Counted from the first letter of the stretch, positions 28,999 to 37,708 are shown. The stretch is 64,000 nucleotides of DNA from Bog-473 sp963730395 (GCA_963730395.1 CAVSSK010000018.1:124001-188000); one strand, 5' to 3'. A program made the numbers and translations. The notes: generated by a model from the sequence alone, not told the origin.

Positions 28999-29000
28999 AC

Positions 29001-29972
29001 TCAGCCCTTGGACTTGAGCGCCTCGATCAGGGCCGGGAGCACCTTGTGCACGTCACCCACGATCCCGAGGTCGGCCACCGAGAAGATGGGCGCCTCCTGG
29101 TCCTTGTTGATGGCGATGATGTTCTTGGAGCCCTTCATTCCCACCAGGTGCTGGGTGGCGCCGGAGATGCCACACGCCACGTAGACGGTGGGCTTGACGG
29201 TCTTGCCCGTCTGGCCGACCTGGTGCGAGTAGGGCACCCAGCCGGCGTCGACGATGGCGCGGCTGGCGCCGGCCGCGCCGTGGAGGAGCTTGGCCAGCTC
29301 CTCGATCAGGGCGTAGTTGGACGCCTCGCCCAGCCCGCGGCCACCCGAGACGACCACCGCCGCCTCGTCGAGCTTCGGCCCGCTGCGCTCCTCGACGTGG
29401 CGCTCGACGATCTTCGCCGTGTTGGTGGCGGCGACGTCGGGGACCGGCGCGGCGACGACGGAGGCGGCGGCGCCCCCGGAAGGCTCGGCCGCGAACGACT
29501 TGGCCCGGATCACGAAGATCCCGGGGCCCTCGCCGGTGAAGCGTGCCGTCACGATGTGGCTCCCGCCGAAGATCGGGTGCTGGCTGGCCAGCCCGCCGTC
29601 GGCCTCGACCAGGCCGGTCACGTTGGTGAGCACCGGGCGGTCGAGCCTGGCTGACAGGCGCCCCGCGACGTCGCGACCCTCGTAGGTGGCCGGCATCAGG
29701 ATGGCGTCGGGAGCGTTGCCATCCTGGATGAGCGCGGCCAGTGCCGCCGCCACCGGCACGCCGGGCAGTGCGCCGCCGAGGTCGCCGATGTCGTAGAGCG
29801 TGGTCGCTCCGTACTCACCGAGCGGCCCGGCCAGCGAGGCTGCGCCCTCGCCCCACGCGACCGCCTCCACGGTGGACGCGACCGAGCGGGCCTCCGTCAA
29901 CAGCTCGAGCGTGACCGGGGTCGGGCCGTTGTCACCCGTCTCGGCCAGCACCCATACCTTGTCGATCGCCAT
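29001..29972 (-). CDS. etfA: electron transfer flavoprotein subunit alpha
   Basis: EtfA/FixB binds FAD and, with EtfB, carries electrons from acyl-CoA and other dehydrogenases to ETF:quinone oxidoreductase. The 323-residue protein has the C-terminal FAD-binding signature YVACGISGATQHLVGMKGSK followed by IIAINKDQEAPIFSVADLGIVGD, and SGGRGLGEASNYALIEELA before it. It starts with ATG 29972, 1 nt after the etfB stop codon. Length is typical. A strong hairpin follows the stop. Confidence 0.97.
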   Translation of the reverse strand: MAIDKVWVLAETGDNGPTPVTLELLTEARSVASTVEAVAWGEGAASLAGPLGEYGATTLYDIGDLGGALPGVPVAAALAALIQDGNAPDAILMPATYEGRDVAGRLSARLDRPVLTNVTGLVEADGGLASQHPIFGGSHIVTARFTGEGPGIFVIRAKSFAAEPSGGAAASVVAAPVPDVAATNTAKIVERHVEERSGPKLDEAAVVVSGGRGLGEASNYALIEELAKLLHGAAGASRAIVDAGWVPYSHQVGQTGKTVKPTVYVACGISGATQHLVGMKGSKNIIAINKDQEAPIFSVADLGIVGDVHKVLPALIEALKSKG

Positions 29973-29973
29973 C

Positions 29974-30750
29974 TCAGACCACCTTCAGCTGCTCGAGGAA
30001 GGCCACGACGCGTTGCGCGCCGTCGCCCTCGTCCACCACGATCTCCCCGGAGGAGCGCGCCTCGGCCTCCGAGACGTCGGTGATCTCCTGCCGGGCGCCC
30101 GCTGCGCCGACCTGCGACGCGTCGAGGCCGAGGTCGGCGACGGTCAGGTTGTCGACCGGCTTGGACTTGGCCGCCATGATTCCCTTGAAAGAGGGGTACC
30201 TCGGCTCGACGACACCGGCCGTGACGGTGACCACGGCCGGCAGGGGGACCACGACCTCGTCGTAGCCCGACTCGGTCTGGCGCTCCACCTTGACCGATTC
30301 GCCGTCGACGGTGATCGCCTTGGCGAAGGTGACGGAGGGCAGCCCCATGAGCTCTGCCACCTGCACGGGCAGGGTTCCCGTGTACCCGTCGGTCGACTCG
30401 GTGGCCATCACGACGAGGTCGGGGTTGGCCCGTGCGATGGCGGCGGCCAGCACCTTGGCCGTCCCGAGCGCGTCGCTGCCCGCCAGCGCGTCGTCACTGA
30501 CGAGGATCGCCTTGGCGGCGCCCATGGCCAGGCCCGTGCGCAGGCCGGAGGTCTCCCCGCCCGGGGCCATGGAGACGAGGGTCACCTCGTCGCCTTCACC
30601 CGAGGCGAGCTGCAGGGCCATTTCGACCCCGTAGTTGTCCGAGTCGTCCATGATGAGCTTGCCGGACCGGTCGAGGGTCTTGGTGTCCGGCTTGAGCGCA
30701 CCGGGGGCGGCCGGATCGGGGATCTGCTTGACGCACACGACGACGTTCAT
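29974..30750 (-). CDS. etfB: electron transfer flavoprotein subunit beta
   Basis: EtfB/FixA is the 258-residue AMP-binding partner of EtfA. The start MNVVVCVKQIPDP and the internal VERQTESGYDEVVVPLPAVVTVT and EPRYPSFKGIMAAKSKP blocks are diagnostic. Its ATG (30750-30748) overlaps the TGA of the upstream GDPD gene (ATGA), so translation is coupled to a phosphodiesterase gene, an unusual partner. Intact. Confidence 0.97.
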   Translation of the reverse strand: MNVVVCVKQIPDPAAPGALKPDTKTLDRSGKLIMDDSDNYGVEMALQLASGEGDEVTLVSMAPGGETSGLRTGLAMGAAKAILVSDDALAGSDALGTAKVLAAAIARANPDLVVMATESTDGYTGTLPVQVAELMGLPSVTFAKAITVDGESVKVERQTESGYDEVVVPLPAVVTVTAGVVEPRYPSFKGIMAAKSKPVDNLTVADLGLDASQVGAAGARQEITDVSEAEARSSGEIVVDEGDGAQRVVAFLEQLKVV

Positions 30751-31512
30751 GGCGGACCATCTTTGTGGACCAGGGCCGTGCCCCGCCATTCGGCCCGGTG
30801 ACAGGCCTTTCCGGGCGTCAGCCGCGCGCGGCCGCCGGCGATCGCGAGGGCGTCGCGGAGGCGGTCGGTGATGACCGTGTCCACCCCCAGCCCGACCATC
30901 GCCCGCAGGTCCTCGGGTGCGTTGACGGTCCACACGTTGACGGCGAGCCCGGCCGCGTGCGCCCGCTCCACCAGCTCGGGCGTCGACGGACGCCACGAAG
31001 GGGTGCACCGCCCGGAACCCGGCTCCGGCCGCCTCGTCGAGGGCCGGACCGGGCTCGGCGCCGAAGCCCCAGAGCGCACCCAGCGCCAGGCGGCCGTCCG
31101 CCGCCTGGACGGCGCGCAGCGTCGCGACCTGGAACGACGACACGATGACCCGGTCGGTCCATCCGGCCTCGTCGATCGCCGCCGCCGTGAGCGCCGCCAC
31201 CGCCTCGGCGGGGTCCCACCCTGGATCCTGGGGGGCGTTCTTGATCTCCACGTTGACCACCATGCCGTCGCAGACCGCCAGGACGTCCCCCAGGAGCGGG
31301 ACGTGGGCAGGCAGGTCGGCCACCTCCAGGCCGGCCACGACGCCGAGCCCGGGGACCTCGGCGTCGTGGTGGACCGCCAGGGCCCCGTCCGCGGTGAGGC
31401 GCACGTCGAGCTCGACCCCGTCGGCCCCGAGGCGCCGGGCCTCGGCGAACGCGTCCAGGGAGTTCTCGGCGAAGCCTTCTGTGCAACCCCTGTGAGCAAA
31501 GACCGCGGTCAT
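30747..31512 (-). CDS. glycerophosphodiester phosphodiesterase, one frameshift
   Basis: GDPD enzymes hydrolyse glycerophosphodiesters to glycerol-3-phosphate and an alcohol using Ca2+ or Mg2+. The start MTAVFAHRGCTEGFAENSLDAF has the catalytic HRG and E-N motif, followed by GVELDVRLTADGALAVHHD (metal ligands and general acid His) and NVEIKNAP. The frame breaks near 30990; the C-terminus resumes as ELVERAHAAGLAVNVWTVN and GVDTVITDRLRDALAIAG. There is no signal peptide, so it is likely cytoplasmic. The stop overlaps the etfB start. CAGGAG lies 5 nt before the ATG. Confidence 0.85.
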
Positions 31513-31578
31513 CGGGGCTCCTGACGGGCACACGTCACGAATGCCGCGAATCGGGCACGGAATATTCACGAAAACTCC

Positions 31579-31607
31579 TTGCGAGGCCCAGGACGGACCG
31601 TTACCCT
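31579..31607 (+). promoter_or_regulatory. sigma-70-type promoter of whiB
   Basis: TTGCGA (31579-31584) and TACCCT (31602-31607) are separated by 17 nt and match the primary actinobacterial sigma consensus (TTGnnn, TAnnnT). Transcription would start near 31614, about 83 nt before the whiB ATG, placing the CRP-type palindrome downstream of the start site. Confidence 0.5.
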
Positions 31608-31658
31608 CTTCTCCCGTAAACCCGCTTTTCACGGACGGACACCGGTTGGGTCCGATCA

Positions 31659-31674
31659 TGTGAATAAGTTCACA
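31659..31674. promoter_or_regulatory. CRP/GlxR-type operator upstream of whiB
   Basis: TGTGAATAAGTTCACA is an exact match to the CRP-family consensus TGTGA-N6-TCACA, and is A+T-rich in a G+C-rich setting. It ends 22 nt before the whiB ATG. In Mycobacterium tuberculosis whiB1 is regulated by the cAMP receptor protein Rv3676 through sites of this type. The site lies downstream of the predicted promoter, which would favour repression unless a second promoter exists. Confidence 0.75.
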
Positions 31675-31696
31675 ATCCTGGTGGAGGCTCATCCAG

Positions 31697-31996
31697 ATGG
31701 CACTCATGTGGAACCGGACCGTCGATTGGGACGCGGACGACTGGCGGCGCGTCGCCGCCTGCCGCAACACGGAGCCGGACCTCTTCTTCCCCGTCGGCAC
31801 GACCGGCCCGGCCGTCGACCAGATCGAGGCGGCCAAGCGGGTCTGCCGTTCCTGCGAGGCGCTCGAGCCGTGCCTCGACTTCGCGTTGGCGACCAACCAG
31901 GAGTCCGGCGTCTGGGGTGGCACCTCCGAGGAGGAGCGGCGCAAGCTGCGCAAGGCCTGGCTGGCGGCCCGGCGCTCGCAGCGCGCCGCCTTCTGA
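31697..31996 (+). CDS. whiB: WhiB-family Fe-S transcription factor (WhiB1-like)
   Basis: WhiB proteins bind a [4Fe-4S] cluster, react with NO or O2, and partner the primary sigma factor. The 99-residue protein has the four ligands Cys22, Cys50, Cys53 and Cys59 (C-x27-C-x2-C-x5-C), the GVWGG turn at 71-75 and a basic C-terminal tail (RRKLRKAWLAARRSQR) for DNA binding. A GGTGGAGG site precedes ATG 31697. The adjacent convergent pdtaS-like gene reproduces the whiB1-pdtaS (Rv3219-Rv3220c) neighbourhood of mycobacteria, which supports WhiB1 orthology. A CRP-type operator lies just upstream. Confidence 0.93.
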   Translation: MALMWNRTVDWDADDWRRVAACRNTEPDLFFPVGTTGPAVDQIEAAKRVCRSCEALEPCLDFALATNQESGVWGGTSEEERRKLRKAWLAARRSQRAAF

Positions 31997-32021
31997 GCCC
32001 GACGCGGGCCCTGCGCCGCGC

Positions 32022-33575
32022 TCACCGGGGCGCCCGCACCGGCACCGAGATGGCCACCCGCGTCCCGCCTCCGGCGGCGAGTGGCAGCCCTTCCATGGAG
32101 ATGGTGCCCTCCAACTGACTGACCACCAGGTCGCGCACGATCGAGAGGCCGAGGCTCGTCGTCCGCTCGATGTCGAACCCCTCCGGCAACCCCAGCCCGT
32201 CGTCGCGCACCTCGACGCACAGCGCGGTGTCCTCGTTGGACAGCGTCAGGTCGACGTGGCCCACGGGCGCGTAGCCCGCCGCACCGCCCGCACCCTCCAG
32301 CCCGGCCGCGCCGTCGGTGCCGCCCACGTTCTCCGGGTCGAAAGCGTGCTCGACGGCGTTCTGCAGCAGCTCGGCCACCGTCACCGCCAACGGTGTGGCC
32401 ACGTCGGCCGCCACCTCGCCCAGGTCACCGTGGACCGAGATCACGATGGGCTGCGAGGAGACCACGGAGTCCTCCGCCATCTGTACCAGCGAGCCCACGA
32501 TCTCGGCGAAGGGGACCTGGTCGCTCGGGTCGCGCGACAGGATCTCGTGCACCAGCGCGATGGAGCGCACCCGGCGCTCGGCCTCGTGCAGGGCAACCCG
32601 CGCCGCGCGGTCCCCCACCCGGCGTGCCTGGAGGCTCAGCAGCGACGAGATCGTCTGCAGGTTGTTCTTGACGCGGTGGTGCACCTCCCGGATGGCGGCG
32701 TCCTTGGAGAGGAGCAGGCGGTCGAGGCGCCTCACGTCGGTGACGTCGCGCAGCAGGATCATGGCACCGGTCACCACGCCATGAGAGAGCAGCGGGATGC
32801 AGTGGACGAGCACGATGACGTCCGGTCGGCGCTCCACCTCCTCGACGACGGGGCGTCCGGTGGCCAGCGCCCATTCGACCGCCGACTCCTCTATGTCGAG
32901 GTCCCCGAAGCGGCGCCCCTCGGGCTGGGTGTAGATCCCCATGCGGTGGAACGCGTTCATGGCGTTGGGCGATGCGAACTCCACCCGGCCGTCGGCGTCG
33001 ACGACGACGACCCCGTCGCCCACCCGGGGCGCCTCCTCGGTCCCGACGTCCTCGTCGGGGAACGGGAAGGCCGACTGGGCCACCATGTCGGCCAGGCGCT
33101 CGAACACGTCGAGGTAGGTGCGTTCGTACATGCTCGTCGGACCCTTGAGCGGGGCCAGCGAGACGCGGAGCAGCGCGGCGATGATGCGGCCCTCGAAGCG
33201 CACGGGGATGTTCTCCACCGGTACCTGCTCGCCCAGTACCGGGTGGTGGATGCTGCCGCGCACGATCTCCCCCGAATGCAAGCAGCGGGCCACGAGCGTC
33301 CATTGGGACTCGTTGACCGTCTGGCCCACGAGATCCTGGTCGACCAGGGTGGGTCGGTTGTTGGGACGCATCTGTCCCAGCACCACCAGCTCGGGGTCCT
33401 GCTCGGGAACCTCCTCGGACCCCGCTCCCGCGGTGTGCACGGGCACCAGGAGGAGGAGGTCGGAGAAGGAGAGGTCGGCCAGGACGCTCCAGCTGCCGAG
33501 CAGCCGCTGCAGGTGCTCGAGCTCCTCGGGCTTCAGGTCGGTATGGCTCTGTGCCAGCTCGGCGGGGGTCGGCAT
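32022..33575 (-). CDS. pdtaS: PdtaS-type sensor histidine kinase (GAF-PAS-HisKA_2-HATPase)
   Basis: This 517-residue soluble kinase has no membrane segments. The order is an N-terminal GAF-like domain (about 1-160), a PAS domain (about 185-285; GDGVVVVDADGRVEFASPNAM), then the HisKA_2 H-box KDAAIREVHHRVKNNLQTIS with phospho-acceptor His at 309/310, and a C-terminal HATPase with an N-box (AVTVAELLQNAVEHAF) and DDGLGLPEGF. This matches PdtaS, whose partner PdtaR is an ANTAR antiterminator. No pdtaR is in the window. Its ATG abuts the TAG of the PHP gene, indicating an operon. Confidence 0.92.
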   Translation of the reverse strand: MPTPAELAQSHTDLKPEELEHLQRLLGSWSVLADLSFSDLLLLVPVHTAGAGSEEVPEQDPELVVLGQMRPNNRPTLVDQDLVGQTVNESQWTLVARCLHSGEIVRGSIHHPVLGEQVPVENIPVRFEGRIIAALLRVSLAPLKGPTSMYERTYLDVFERLADMVAQSAFPFPDEDVGTEEAPRVGDGVVVVDADGRVEFASPNAMNAFHRMGIYTQPEGRRFGDLDIEESAVEWALATGRPVVEEVERRPDVIVLVHCIPLLSHGVVTGAMILLRDVTDVRRLDRLLLSKDAAIREVHHRVKNNLQTISSLLSLQARRVGDRAARVALHEAERRVRSIALVHEILSRDPSDQVPFAEIVGSLVQMAEDSVVSSQPIVISVHGDLGEVAADVATPLAVTVAELLQNAVEHAFDPENVGGTDGAAGLEGAGGAAGYAPVGHVDLTLSNEDTALCVEVRDDGLGLPEGFDIERTTSLGLSIVRDLVVSQLEGTISMEGLPLAAGGGTRVAISVPVRAPR

Positions 33576-34496
33576 CTACGCCCCCGACCGCTCGCCGGCC
33601 CGGCTGCCGGTCCCCGCTGGTGCCGGGGCCACCGGTACCGCGTGTGGCGCGCGGGCCCGGTAGCCCTGCAGCTCGTCGACACCGACCGAGGCCAGCACGG
33701 CGCGCAGGTCGTCGGCCCGGTAGGCGACGTGGTCCAGATGGTGGGCGTCCGACGCGGTGGTGAGGGGCACCGCGCGCGCCACGAGGCGCTCGAGCAATTG
33801 TCGGGCCGGGTACTGCTCGTCCACCGGCTTGCGCCATCCAGACGACGACAGCTCGGCCGCCATGCCCGACGACGACGCCGCCTCGGCAATCCGGTCCCAC
33901 CACTCGGCCGGCGCGTCGGGGACGTAGCCCGCGACCTTGATCAGATCGGGGTGGGCCAGCACGTCGCAGGCGCCCGAGGCGGCCAGCTCCTCCATGGCGG
34001 TCGTGTACGCGCCCCAGCAGGCGTCGACCTCGCGCACCGACCACTCCGCCATCGACGCCGGGTCGTCCAGGTCGTCGAAGCGCCAGCCGCCGACCCAGTG
34101 CACCGAGCCGAGCAGCACGTCGAAGGGGTAGCCCTCGAGGAGCCGGACCACGTCGGTCATACGGCCCTCGTAGTAGTCGACCTCCAGTCCGATCACGACG
34201 GGCAGCCCGGCCTCCTTTGCCTCCAGCGCGCATGTCACGTAGGCGTCGAGGTCGGTCCTGGCGTGGAACTCCCAGTACTCGGCCATGGACGCGGCCAACG
34301 CGGGCGGCACTCGCCCGTCTTCCCAGAAGCCACCGAGGACGGCGTCGGCCTGGCGGAAGCGGAAGAGGTGCTCGGTCAGGGCGAGCTCGGTCACCCCGGC
34401 CGCCTGGGCCCGGTCGCAGTAGCGGGCCAGCTGCTCGACCCGCAGGGGGGTGTCGTGCTCGTGGTGCGGCCACAGATGGAGGTGGTAGTCGAGCAC
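33576..34496 (-). CDS. PHP-domain phosphoesterase, histidinol-phosphatase-like
   Basis: The protein has 306 residues. Metal-binding PHP motifs are visible: DYHLHLWPHHEHD (motif I), ALTEHLFRF (motif II), VVIGLEVDYYEG, DVLLGSVHWVGGW, CDVLAHPDLIKV and TTASDAHHLDHV (motif IV). It belongs to the HisJ-like branch that dephosphorylates histidinol phosphate or other small phosphates. A Pro/Ala-rich tail follows. The stop TAG abuts the pdtaS ATG. Histidine biosynthesis genes are not nearby, so the substrate is unsure. Confidence 0.85.
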   Translation of the reverse strand: MLDYHLHLWPHHEHDTPLRVEQLARYCDRAQAAGVTELALTEHLFRFRQADAVLGGFWEDGRVPPALAASMAEYWEFHARTDLDAYVTCALEAKEAGLPVVIGLEVDYYEGRMTDVVRLLEGYPFDVLLGSVHWVGGWRFDDLDDPASMAEWSVREVDACWGAYTTAMEELAASGACDVLAHPDLIKVAGYVPDAPAEWWDRIAEAASSSGMAAELSSSGWRKPVDEQYPARQLLERLVARAVPLTTASDAHHLDHVAYRADDLRAVLASVGVDELQGYRARAPHAVPVAPAPAGTGSRAGERSGA

Positions 34497-34563
34497 GGTC
34501 AGTCCACCCTCAGTCGCGCGCCATCAGTCCCGCACCGTCGGTCCGGCGTCGGGCACCGCGGCC

Positions 34564-35217
34564 TCAGCCGTCCTGGGCGCGGCGGATGAGCGTCACGCCG
34601 TCGCGGATGGTGGTGAGCACACACACGACGCGCCGGTCGTTGACGACCTTGTCGTTGAAGGCGCGCAGGGCCTTCGCCGCCTCGTTCGGTTGCTCGGTGC
34701 GGGCCAGCACGCCGCCGCCTTGCAGCGTGTTGTCGACCACGATGAGCCCATGCCTCGCCAGCTTCGGCAGGGTCGCCTCGTAGTAGGCGTCGTAGGAGAC
34801 CTTGTCGGCGTCGATGAAGACGACGTCGAAAGGGCCCTGGAGCTCGCCCAGGGACTGCAGTGCGGGTCCTTCGATCACGCTGATGCGACTCTCCAGTCCC
34901 GCTGCCGCGATGTTGCCGCGGGCGGTCACGGCGTGGTGGGGATCCACCTCCAGCGAGATGATGGAGCCTCCCGGCCCCAGGCCGGCCGCCATGGCGATGG
35001 CCGAGTAGCCGGTGAAGGTGCCGATCTCGAGCACGCGGGTGGCCTGGGAGGCGAACAACAGCATCTCGAGGAAGCGGCCCTCCAGGCGACCGACCATCAT
35101 CCCCCAGGCCGCGAAGCCCTCCCGGGTCGAAGCCTCCACCGATTCGAGGAAGGGCGGGGGCGGTGTGGTGTGGGCGGCGGCGTAGAGCTCCACTTCGGGG
35201 TCCACAAGGTTGGCCAT
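34564..35217 (-). CDS. class I SAM O-methyltransferase (caffeoyl-CoA OMT family)
   Basis: The protein of about 217 residues begins MANLVDPEVELYAAAHTTPPP. SAM-binding motif I is VLEIGTFTGYSAIAMAAGLG, followed by SLEVDPHHAVTARGN, and the metal/substrate region is DVVFIDADKVSYDAYYEATLPKL with GLIVVDNTLQGG. This is the O-methyltransferase family 3 pattern, requiring a divalent cation and acting on catechol-like hydroxyls. ATG 35226 is 9 nt further upstream and equally possible. Probably co-transcribed with the PHP gene. Confidence 0.88.
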   Translation of the reverse strand: MANLVDPEVELYAAAHTTPPPPFLESVEASTREGFAAWGMMVGRLEGRFLEMLLFASQATRVLEIGTFTGYSAIAMAAGLGPGGSIISLEVDPHHAVTARGNIAAAGLESRISVIEGPALQSLGELQGPFDVVFIDADKVSYDAYYEATLPKLARHGLIVVDNTLQGGGVLARTEQPNEAAKALRAFNDKVVNDRRVVCVLTTIRDGVTLIRRAQDG

Positions 35218-35272
35218 GGCACGCATGGTAGGCGCCCGGGTCCGGCACGCTCGCCGGCGGGACCGCCCGCCC

Positions 35273-36437
35273 TCAGCCCCAGACCTGCGCGCCCAGCTCG
35301 AGCAGCCCGCCCATGTCGTAGATGTCGGCGTCGTAGAACGGCACGGTCACGAGCACGTCGGGCGCGCCCTTCAACTCCGCCTGCTGCTCGGCCTCGCGGC
35401 GGGCCACCACCCCGAAGTTGAGGAAGCTCTCGGCCACCTCACCGAGCACGCGGGTGGCGACCACCGGGTCGTCGGTGAGCCCGTCGGCCAGCTCGGCCGC
35501 CCGGCCCACCATGGACTGGGCCAGCTTGTCCGCCCGGGGGTCGCGCAGGTACTCGGGGAGCACCTTGTTGAGCACGACCGCACCGAGATGCAGCTTGCGC
35601 GCCGTCAGCTCCGACGAGAAGAACTCTGCCTCACGCACCGGCGTGGCCTCGAGGGTCGAGACCACCATGAAGGTGGTGCGCCGGTCCGACAGGAGACGCG
35701 TCACGGCCTCGGCCCGCTCGACGAACCCGGCGTACATCGACTGGAAGAGTATGAAGAACTCCGAGATGTCGGCCAGGAATTGTGTGCCGAGGATCCGATC
35801 GGCCACCTGGTAGAAGGGCTTCGACGCGATGTTCACCAGCCGCGACCGGTACGGCACGATCAGCCAGCGCAGCAACCGGGACGAGAAGAAGTCGGCCATG
35901 CGCTGCGGGGCGTCGAGGAAGTCGAGCGCATTGCGTGTCGGCGGCGTGTCCACCACGATGAGGTCGTACTTGCCCTCGCAGTGGATCTCGTAGAGGCGCT
36001 CCATGGCGATGTAGTCGTGTGACTGCACGAAGCGTCCCGAGATGTTCTGGTAGAGCGGGTTGGCCAGGATCTGCTCGCGGGTTTCCTCGTCGGGCGCGTG
36101 GGTCCGGATGAGGTCGTCCCAGCTCTGCTTGGTGTCCAGCATCGCCGCCCACAGCTCGCCCCTGGGACGGCCCGCCACCTGCTCGAACACATCGTCGGTG
36201 ATGCGGACCTCGTCGTTCCCGATCCCCTTCAACCCGAGGGCGTCGGCCAGCCGACGTGCCGGGTCGACCGTGAGCACCAGCACGCGGCCACCCTGCTCCA
36301 CCACCGCAGTGGCGGCGAGGGCGGCTGCGGTCGTCGTCTTGCCGACGCCACCCGGCCCGCAGGCGATGACGATGTCCTTGGCGGCGAGCAGCTGCCCGAC
36401 CGTCTTGGCCGGTGGAGCCGTTGCGCGCCGCCGTCAC
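35273..36437 (-). CDS. Get3/ArsA-like ATPase B (BagB/Rv3680-like), frameshift near N-terminus
   Basis: This is a deviant-Walker ATPase. The P-loop IACGPGGVGKTTTAAALAAT and LVLTVDPARRLADALGLKG are followed by the switch II-like LIVVDTPPTRNALDFLDAP and a long helical C-terminus. GTG 36437 overlaps the stop of the partner gene (GTGA), but from it the frame reads TAARNGSTG and then shifts near 36410-36425 to PPAKTVGQLLAAKDIVIAC, so one base is missing or extra. In M. tuberculosis the homologous pair Rv3679/Rv3680 (BagA/BagB) forms a Get3-like complex protecting against reductive and nitrosative stress. Gene order and coupling are the same here. Confidence 0.82.
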
Positions 36438-37390
36438 AGCCCCAGCTCCTCGCCGAGCGCATGCGCCACCTGGCGGGTCGTGCGCGCGCCGAAGCTGCGT
36501 GCGAACAGGTACGGCAACAGGAGCACCGGCAGGCCCTCGGGCAGGCCGGCCTGGAGCCGCTGCAGGTGGACCGAGCGTGTGCGCCGCATGGTGACGGCCA
36601 GCCGGGCCGCCTCGAGCACCGGGGCCACGTCGCCACCCGCTCGCTCCGACAGCACACGTTGGATCTCGGGCGCCCGCATCTGCTCGAAGACCTCCTCCTC
36701 GCGTTGGCCGAAGAGCTCGGGCAGGACGCGGTTGACCACCACGGCCGACATGCGCACCGTCGTCTCCTCGCGGACCCGGGTGGTGAGCTCGAGGGTCTCG
36801 GCCACCGGCATCTCCTCGGGCGTGCAGACTGCGACGAGCCCGGTCTGGCGCTCGTCGGAGAGGATCTCGAGCATCCAGTCCGTCTGGCTGCGGATCAGCC
36901 CGACCTTGACCAGGTCGTTGATGGCCTGGGGCGCCGCCAGCTGACCGATGATGTGGCCGCTGGCCGGGGCGTCGACCACCACCAGGTCGTAGTGGGACTC
37001 GCGCACCTCCCAACACAGCTTGCCCACGGTGAGGATCTCGCGGACGCCGGGCGCGGCCGTCGCCACGAAGTCGAACGCCTTGGCCAGCGGGCCGATGCGC
37101 CCGACGACCGGGATGCGGAGGTGCAATTTGAGGTACTCGCGCAGCGAGGCCTCGGTGTCCATCGACATGGACCAGACCCCGGGCGCGATCTCTCGCGGCG
37201 TGAAGTCCGTGGGCGGCGCCTCGAAGAGGGACGTGACGTCGCCCTTGGCGTCGACCTCGCAGACCAGCACGCGCTTGCCGTGCTCGGCCGCCAGCTGGGC
37301 CAGCCCCGCCGCGACCGTCGTCTTGCCGACGCCGCCCTTGCCGGTGACGAACAAGAGCCGGAGGTCGAGCAGGTCCGGGGCCGCGCTCAC
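36434..37390 (-). CDS. Get3/ArsA-like ATPase A (BagA/Rv3679-like)
   Basis: The protein has about 318 residues and starts at GTG 37390: MSAAPDLLDLRLLFVTGKGG. The deviant Walker A is FVTGKGGVGKTTVAAGLAQL and the switch region is DLVVVDAPASGHIIGQLAAP. It lacks the paired Cys of arsenite-binding ArsA, as in BagA. Its stop overlaps the start of the second ATPase, so equimolar synthesis of a heteromeric pair is likely. The DUF3107 gene lies upstream on the same strand with a 34-nt gap and is probably the first gene of the operon. Confidence 0.88.
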   Translation of the reverse strand: MSAAPDLLDLRLLFVTGKGGVGKTTVAAGLAQLAAEHGKRVLVCEVDAKGDVTSLFEAPPTDFTPREIAPGVWSMSMDTEASLREYLKLHLRIPVVGRIGPLAKAFDFVATAAPGVREILTVGKLCWEVRESHYDLVVVDAPASGHIIGQLAAPQAINDLVKVGLIRSQTDWMLEILSDERQTGLVAVCTPEEMPVAETLELTTRVREETTVRMSAVVVNRVLPELFGQREEEVFEQMRAPEIQRVLSERAGGDVAPVLEAARLAVTMRRTRSVHLQRLQAGLPEGLPVLLLPYLFARSFGARTTRQVAHALGEELGL

Positions 37391-37424
37391 CGCCCCTGCG
37401 CCTGCCCCGCCGCCAAGGCCGTGC

Positions 37425-37661
37425 TCAGGGCGCGCCGAACCCGACGCGTCGGTCAGAAGAGGGCGCCCCGACCTCGACGTAGGCGACCTTGACGACCGGG
37501 ATGCCGACCCGACGACCTTTGCGGTCGGTGAGCCAGAGGACCCCGTCACCGGTCTTGAGCAGCTTCTCGATGTCGGCGACCACCTTGTCGCGATCGGCAT
37601 CGTCGGGCATCTCCACCTCGAGCTCCTTGGGGGTGTGGGTGATGCCGATGCGCACGTCCAC
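37425..37661 (-). CDS. DUF3107 family protein
   Basis: This small protein of 78 residues reads VDVRIGITHTPKELEVEMPD, then VADIEKLLKTGDGVLWLTDRKGRRVGIPVVKVAYVEVG in its second half (quoted here only as a region). It matches DUF3107, an actinobacterial family of unknown function. GTG 37661 is selected because GAGGAGAG lies 7 nt upstream; GTG 37655 is the alternative. A promoter-like element with the -10 TAACGT lies at 37709-37724. It is probably the first gene of the BagAB-like operon. Confidence 0.85.
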   Translation of the reverse strand: MDVRIGITHTPKELEVEMPDDADRDKVVADIEKLLKTGDGVLWLTDRKGRRVGIPVVKVAYVEVGAPSSDRRVGFGAP

Positions 37662-37708
37662 CTGGTCTCTCCTCTCACGGACCTCTGGATCTTTCCGGGG
37701 CCACCTGG

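Noticed and set aside
29974..32220. Minus-strand frame of 748 codons suggesting a GDPD-EtfB fusion
   Set aside because: The first part is antisense to whiB, and EtfB has a proper ATG at 30750 overlapping the GDPD stop; the apparent fusion results from the break in GDPD.
31917..34589. Plus-strand open frame of about 890 codons
   Set aside because: It is antisense to pdtaS and the PHP gene, has low-complexity composition, and no motif; the minus-strand genes have clear catalytic residues.
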